Shown: piece after piece, positions 58,240 to 64,000 of the stretch | Position numbering within the stretch: the stretch's first letter is position 1 | Layout: every line of letters begins with the position of its first letter | From: Eucalyptus grandis | Lineage: Eukaryota > Streptophyta > Magnoliopsida > Myrtales > Myrtaceae | Assembly (NCBI RefSeq): GCF_016545825.1 | Contig: NC_052619.1 | Location: 5,967,501-6,031,500 of the forward strand | Direction: 5' to 3' | Length of the DNA: 64,000 bases | Position numbers and translations under genes: made by a program | Notes under the pieces: generated by a model | What the model was told of the DNA's origin: nothing | What the model saw: the letters and a program-made list of their open reading frames with translations, nothing else | The model's database searches: none

Positions 58240-61167
58240 ATGCTGCATTCGGTCCCTTCGTTCTCCGTCTTCGTCTCGACCGACGACGAGGCCGGCGACC
58301 ACCATCGCCGGGAGGAGGATGATGCCGGCGCCGGCGAGGCGCTCCAGAGGACCGTGACGATCGCCGGCGGCATACCGGCCGTCGGCAGCGCGGAGTTCAG
58401 CTTCGGGAAGAAGGCTATGGGACTGATCGAGGAGGAGGAGCGGGGAGGGCGACGGCGACGGCGGAGGTGACGCGGGAGGGAGGGAGGAGCTGGGGCTGAG
58501 GAACGAGTTGGTGGTGGCGGCGGCGATGGCGAGCGGGAGCCGGCGAGCCCGCCGATGTATCTCGCCGCGGGCCTCGGGATCGGGAATGCCGATTTCGGCG
58601 GCGAGTCGAGCGGCGGCGGCCTCGGGTTGAATCTGCCGGAGTTCGACGGCGACGGCGACGCGGAGGAGTTTTACGGGAGGATGGTGAATGAGTTCCCGTG
58701 CCATCCCGTGTTCTTGAGGAACTATGCTCAGGTTTTGCAGGTTCGATTTGGCCGCGAAGGATTTCGCTTGTCTCTATTTCTGAGAATGCCTGTCATCATC
58801 GTATGTGATGTGATGTTCTTGCTTTGCTGTTGCTTGTTCTCGAGGTTGTTTTCTGCATCTTCAGCATTTCCTGAGCTCCCAATTCATAGGACTTCTTGAT
58901 TCTGTTAAGTCCTTCATGCCCCAATCGATTTAAAGATGCTCATCAATGAAGGTCTTTTACCTTTTACAATCGTCAAGAGCAGACGTTCCTTTTGGAAATC
59001 AGATTCCCGGACTTGTTTCCGGTAAAACAGAGAACCTCAGATGTATCCTGGAAAGGTCTCTTTAGGTTTAAACTAAGCGAGAGATGTTTATTCCATGATT
59101 GAATGTTCCGAAAGATATTCCTAAAAAGGATAGAGGTGTACAATTGTGTTGTGCTTTATCTGAAAAGCCCGTATTTTTTTTGTGTGGTTGTGGTCTATCC
59201 ATGGGCTTGTTACTGATACCTCTTCTGCATAATCGAAAACTTTACCCACAGTCAAAGGGGGATCTTCATGGAGCAGAGGATTACTACTATCGTGCTACAC
59301 TAGCCGATCCTGAAGATGGTGAGAGTTTAGCGCAGTATGCTAAAATAGCTTGGGAGCTCTATCATGATAAAGAGAGGGCTTTAAGCTATTATGAGCGTGC
59401 AGCTTTAGCCGCAGCGAACAATAGGTATGCATATTGTATGCCAGAAATCAAACTAATGTGACACCACAAACATCTTCCGTCCACTTGTACGTAATTCTTG
59501 GCTCTGAAGGGAACTGATAGAAAACCTTAGCGAGTACTTTCTTTTTTGGTTGGGATTGGGGCAAAGTATTACCTGACTTACGGTTTGTGCCTGAAAACTT
59601 TTTGCTTAGATACTAGCCTGTGGTGAAGATCCAGGGGCTGGCTGCAGTATATATTTTGTTCACAACAGTTTTCTGTTTGCTTGTTTCAGCCATGTCCTAG
59701 CAGCATATGCCAGTTTCCTTTGGGAGCTAGGAGATGAGAATGTAACAGATGGAGTACAAGAAAATCACCTCCAGGTGCTCATTACTTTTCATATGTCCTT
59801 ATCTCTTTCGTATTTATAAAACTATGTCTGAAAGGTGTATCTAATGAGAAGCAGGGAATTTTGGACGACAAAGAAGTTTTGGCTTCCGAGAAAGAAAAAT
59901 CAGTTGAAATTCCTGCAACCGGATTTGACTTTGCTAATTTTACTGCAACTGGTACTGGTGGGGAGAATATTGAAGAGAATTATAAACATATGATTGAGGA
60001 AGATCCATCCAACCCCCTGATTTTGAAAAGTTATGCTCAGTTCTTATATCAGGTAAAGAGAAACTTGATTGCCTTAAACTTCTTCTACCTTCCTTCATCT
60101 CTGATTCTCAATATTGTCTAAGAGGATCATGGACCAATAGAAAAGGATAATAGCCTTTAATACACTTGTCACAATTACTATGATCTAGCTCAATTATGTG
60201 GGCCTTGGCACCGTATCATGTTGATGGACATAGCGTTATTTGCAGCCACCTTTTGAAACAAAAATCTTGAATATGTCATGCAGAAATTTGTACTTTGTAG
60301 ATATTTTGTCCATTTGTTTTGAGCAGTCTCATTCAAACTTATTTAGTTGTTTAATTTGCAGGCAAAGTGAGATCTCAAAGGAGCCGAGGAATACTATTCA
60401 CTTGCTATTCTCACTGATCCAATGGACAGTGAAGCATTGGTAGTGTATGCTAAGCTGGTTTGGCAACTTCACCATGACCATGATAAGGCATCATCTTATT
60501 ATGAACGAGCTATTCAAGCAACGCCTACAGACAGGTGAATTTTTGTTTATACTGTTCCTTAAATTCTATTTAGATAAGCATCAAATGTCAAGAGTTCTGT
60601 TATTTTATCACTCATAGTCCCAAGCGGGTGGCCATTGGCCATGGAGGACTCTGTTGCATCAACTTCACCAGGGTAGGTGCTCCTTTAGTCATTTTTAGGG
60701 AAATCATTGTGCATAAAAAAACAAAAGCACGTCAGATACTTCAACTCCATGAAACTTGGGTGTGCACTTTTTGTGATTTTGATGTGACGTTAATTTTCTA
60801 TTTGACGGTTTAAGTAAGTTGCAAAAAGTCTACCACTGGAAATTGTAGGAGGAAAATTTAGTTTTGGACCAAAACTTATATTTGTTAGTATCCATACAGT
60901 GACTCTATCCGTTTACTTTAACGTTCTTGCTTCTCTTCATCATTATGCTAATAATCTCTGCTTGCGCTTATTGAAGTAGAAAGAGTTCTTGGACTCATCT
61001 TGCTGCAAAACATGACCTGGATTTTTTGCCTCTTTTTCTGCAGCCATATTCTTGCTGCATATGCTAGTTTCCTTTGGGAGACAGAGAACGACGACGAAAA
61101 TGGAAGTGACTCCGTCCTCCCCAATACTGTTTCTCTGCAAGAAGCTATCAGTTCTTCAAGTGCTTAG
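58240..61167 (+). pseudogene. TPR-like superfamily gene, six exons, two in-frame TGA codons
   Basis: Exons: 58240-58740, 59252-59424, 59690-59774, 59855-60052, 60362-60534, 61044-61167; all junctions GT-AG and phases fit (1254 nt, 418 codons). The protein resembles plant TPR-like proteins of unknown function with MYLAAGLG, FLRNYAQVLQ, KGDLHGAEDYYYRATLADP, YAKIAWELYHDKERALSYYE and HVLAAYASFLWE. Exons 4-6 repeat exons 1 (end)-3: exons 2 and 5 are both 173 nt, and their products align throughout. Two TGA codons lie in frame: 58468-58470 in the GC-rich part of exon 1, and 60368-60370 at the start of exon 5. The second is where exon 2 has Gly (SKGDL vs AK-stop-DL), a one-base GGA to TGA change. 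The first may instead reflect two compensating frameshifts, since the +1 frame reads REELGLRNELVV. Either a recent pseudogene or a gene with sequence errors. Confidence 0.82.
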
Positions 61168-61880
61168 CTTGCAACTTACCTAGTCAACATAGACCTCAGA
61201 AAACCGACCATTTCAGGTGAAGCTTCGGGTTCTGCTATAATTTCAGCCGTGAGACATAGGGAGACAGATTATTAAGAGGTCATGATGAGGAAGGAGCCTC
61301 TTAAGTCCACCAAGTTGAGATCGGTTAGTGTCGTCCGCTGCCGGAAGTGAAAAAGTCGGGACACGAAACCAATTTTGTGGGCAAATATCGAATGATGTAT
61401 ATGAATACACATGTATGAGTTGGTATTAATTTTACGAATAAGTCGGAATAAAGGGGGTTCACATTAGCGGTCGAGGAAGGGACTGAAATCAGTCGTGGGA
61501 TGCGGTTGAGTAATGCAGTGAAATGTGCTTTGCCTCTCGTACCATTTAGGTTGTGTAATTTTTACGTTGGATGAACCCTGCTGCAAAGGAGGACAATTGA
61601 TCCCGCTGAGCAGCTTGGGAACCTTTTTTTTTTTTTTTTTTTTTTCGCCTCATTTCCAAACTTCCGTTGTTTAGATATTTCGAATAGGAGGTTTCATTGA
61701 TGTTGGGCAATTTCTTTGAAATGGAATGGGTCTATATATGTTTCTACGTTCTTAATTTTCTAGCGAAGGAGTTTAGTTGTTATAAAGTTGCATGGCTTGT
61801 GTTCTTGGTAGTTTTTTTTTTTTTTCCGCTAGGTATAAATGGCTGAAGCCTCTTTTGACTGCACTAGCCAAAATAATCGG
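61168..61880. other. 3' flank of the TPR-like gene
   Basis: About 450 bp of moderate GC content follow the stop and are probably 3' UTR. A T run lies at 61623-61645 and another near 61812. No further gene. Confidence 0.4.
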
Positions 61881-62560
61881 TTCTATTCATTTTGCCAAAA
61901 AATGACATTTTTGAAAAATATTTTGAGAAAATTAGTTTTCAAATACAATATTTTTCAGTGTGGGCTATCTCGTCATCTAGTAAAGAAAATCTAATTTGAT
62001 TTTTTTAAATAGACATAAGTTATTTGGAGTCCCAAGTCTTGCCTCAATAGGCCCTAATCCAGGCGCTAGGTGCCAAGGACTTGAGCTTGACCTTAATGGA
62101 TTTGGGCACCGAAACCAAGGCATAAGCTTTGAGGACTAATCTTGGCCGCAATGGACTTAGACATGAGTGTCAAAGACTTAGGCTTTAGCATCGGCGTCCT
62201 CAGCCTCACCCATAATGGATTTGGGTGTGGGCATCGGGCCATCGAGCCTGGCCTTGGTGGGACCTAGCCCCAACTCGAGGCCATTGCTAAGGGTCTATGA
62301 GCAACCGTTGGGTTATCAATCAAAGTGTAGAGTTTCTGGTCTAAACGTTGATATTTAATCATACATTTGGAAAATGATTTTCGATATTTTAGAAAGGAAA
62401 TAATTTTCTTGAAATTTAAGAATAGGTTTTTGTTGACAATATTTTTTTTTTCATTGACTCATTTTCCTAAACAATTTAAACGTCACAATATGAGGAAAAT
62501 ATTATTGCAAAAAATGAATGATTTAAAATAATCCCTTGTATCAATTGAAATTAGTTAATA
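61880..62560 (+). repeat. Inverted-repeat element with degenerate minisatellite core, dispersed copy
   Basis: 'aaatgacatttttgaaaaatattt' on the left, core 62020-62340 ('cctcaataggccc', 'atggatttgggca', 'gagcctggcc'), then 'ggaaaatgattttc' and 'ttttcctaaacaa' on the right. Same orientation as the copies in the C2 spacers but outside that array. Confidence 0.6.
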
Positions 62561-62639
62561 AAAAATGTTTTCATTATTGGTAACAATATATATCTGAACA
62601 TTTTCATAAATGATGAAAATAGTTGTCGTTCATTTAGTT

Positions 62640-63580
62640 TCATTTAGTTTTGTGAGCACTTTAATCTATTATTTTGAAAAAAATTAAATTATTTATTTTT
62701 TGTGAAATTAATGAAATCTATTTCATCAAAAATATTTTCCCTTATTTTTCGGCGTTTAACTACTTAGAAAAATGAGTCAACGAAAATATTTTTTTAGTCA
62801 AAGAAAAATCCATATTTATATTTAGGAAAATAATTTCATCTTTAAAAAATCAGAATTCATTTTCCAAAATATGACTAGGTATTAGTGTTTTATCAAAACT
62901 CTATGCTTGGGCATGAAAACCTCAATGTTGGCTCCCAAGTCCTCCGCATCCAAAATTAGGTCTCCTACGCCCGAGCCCAAGTCCATCGAGGTTAGGCCCA
63001 TGACCTTGATGCCCATGTCCCTAGCACCCTTGCTAGGTCCATTGAGGCAAAGCTCAAGACCTTGGTGCTCTTGCGAGTCCTTGACACTCGCAACCCAATC
63101 CATCAAGGCCATGCATGAAGCACTAGTGCCTATGCCCGATGCCTTGGAACTTGGGACAAGGTCCATAAAGGTCGAGTGCAAGATCCTAGTATCCAACCTC
63201 AGATCCCCAACACTTGGGCCTGGGTCCACGAAAGTTGTGCCCTAGTGTATCGAGGCTGGGCTTAGGATCTTAGGGCTCGCGCTAGAGTCCATCAAGACCG
63301 AGCACAAGACCCAAGTGCTCATGTCCCAATCCCCAATGCCAGGGTTAGGGTCCAGCATGACCAAGCCCGAGACTGTAGTGCCCGTAGCCAGTTCTCTATT
63401 GCCCATGCATAAGTCACTATAGAATAATATATGTTTATTTAAAAATATTAAATCAATTTTTTCATACCAATCACATAAGACATTTTTCATTTCATTTTCA
63501 AGTTTTAACTAAACACTAAAAAATATTATTATTTTCTTGAAAATATTTTTAGAAAAGTCACATTTTTCGCAAGACAAACA
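62640..63580 (-). repeat. Inverted-repeat element with degenerate minisatellite core, reverse copy
   Basis: The same element family in the opposite orientation: core 62890-63410 with 'gtccatcgaggttaggccc', 'gatcccc', 'cttgggcctgggtcca'. The flanks 'gactcattttcctaagtagtt' (in complement) and 'aaaaagtcacatttttcgcaa' match the other copies. ORFs at 62882-63490 are unit artefacts. Confidence 0.62.
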
Positions 63581-64000
63581 TAGGTTTAATAAGTCAAAAA
63601 TCTTGAAACAATAATAGAAAATCTTGTGGGATCCCTTCTCATCTCCATTGCAGCGACTTTCCTCTCCGTTGCTGCCAAAAAATCACCATTGCAGAATTCG
63701 TAAAATTATTTCTTCTCTCCATACTGTCTTTTCGTAACTCATTCTCTAAAAGCAGACAAACTCAGTAAAGTTACAATGTGGTTGATAACTCCGGTTCGTC
63801 GACGAAAAGGCTGACTAGCCCTTTAAGCTGGCGAGCTAGACTTTTGTCAACTCTCAATTCTTGTTAAAAATGAAAAATAACCCACATAAAATTCACCTTA
63901 ATTCATTTTTAAGCTTCCAGATAAAATCATAAAATGGCTTATCTAAGCCTAAAGTCATCAAAGTGGGGGAAACAAGGTCCTGCGGTGAGCATTTGGGCCT
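63581..64000. other. Unassigned DNA at the right edge
   Basis: No coding frame, RNA gene or repeat is recognised in the last 420 bp. Confidence 0.4.

Noticed and set aside
58468..60370. Two TGA codons as selenocysteine or programmed readthrough
   Set aside because: Land plants lack selenocysteine insertion, and one TGA is a simple change from a Gly codon seen in the paired exon.

Overview
The window is nuclear DNA of a higher plant. It has intron-containing genes of plant-specific families (AWPM-19, C2/SRC2-like, a FYVE protein with DM14-like repeats, EF-hand/ZZ, TPR-like), AT-rich intergenic DNA, and a dense layer of plant retroelements and foldback elements. The repeat style recalls a woody eudicot of the Myrtales (Eucalyptus, Syzygium or relatives). 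That is an impression from memory, not a demonstrated identity.

Layout. 1-7030: a decayed L1-type LINE on the minus strand, cut by two solo LTRs of one copia-like family in opposite orientations, each with a 5-bp target duplication. 7030-9430: non-coding DNA with local duplications. 9607-10345: a three-exon AWPM-19 membrane protein gene (minus). 12736-17345: a four-exon FYVE gene (minus) with a one-base frame break in exon 1. 17728-23492 and 31730-36993: two copies of a 5.3-5.8 kb segment. Each holds an EF-hand/ZZ zinc-finger gene, nearly intact in the left copy and broken in the right, plus a Ty3/gypsy LTR with the end of its pol. Between them lie a SINE with target duplications, a GC-rich palindromic island, unidentified gene-like debris and a truncated Ty1/copia pol.

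39398-56715: a C2-domain locus. A 488-residue gene is followed by two C2-only copies (153 and 155 residues, frames intact), all minus, separated by three related spacers. The spacers carry different insertions: foldback elements with GC-rich cores, a 1.5-kb TIR element, a 1.33-kb Mutator-like foldback with a 10-bp target duplication, and a fragment resembling an endogenous plant pararetrovirus. 58240-61167: a six-exon TPR-like gene (plus) built from an internal two-fold exon duplication, with two in-frame TGA codons, so annotated as a pseudogene. 61900-63580: two oppositely oriented elements with the same degenerate minisatellite core seen in the C2 spacers.

The genes do not form a pathway; this is ordinary plant gene space. 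The most unusual content is the set of inverted-repeat elements with GC-rich palindromic or minisatellite cores, the C2-only tandem copies, and the genes with precise frame breaks (FYVE, EF-hand/ZZ, TPR).
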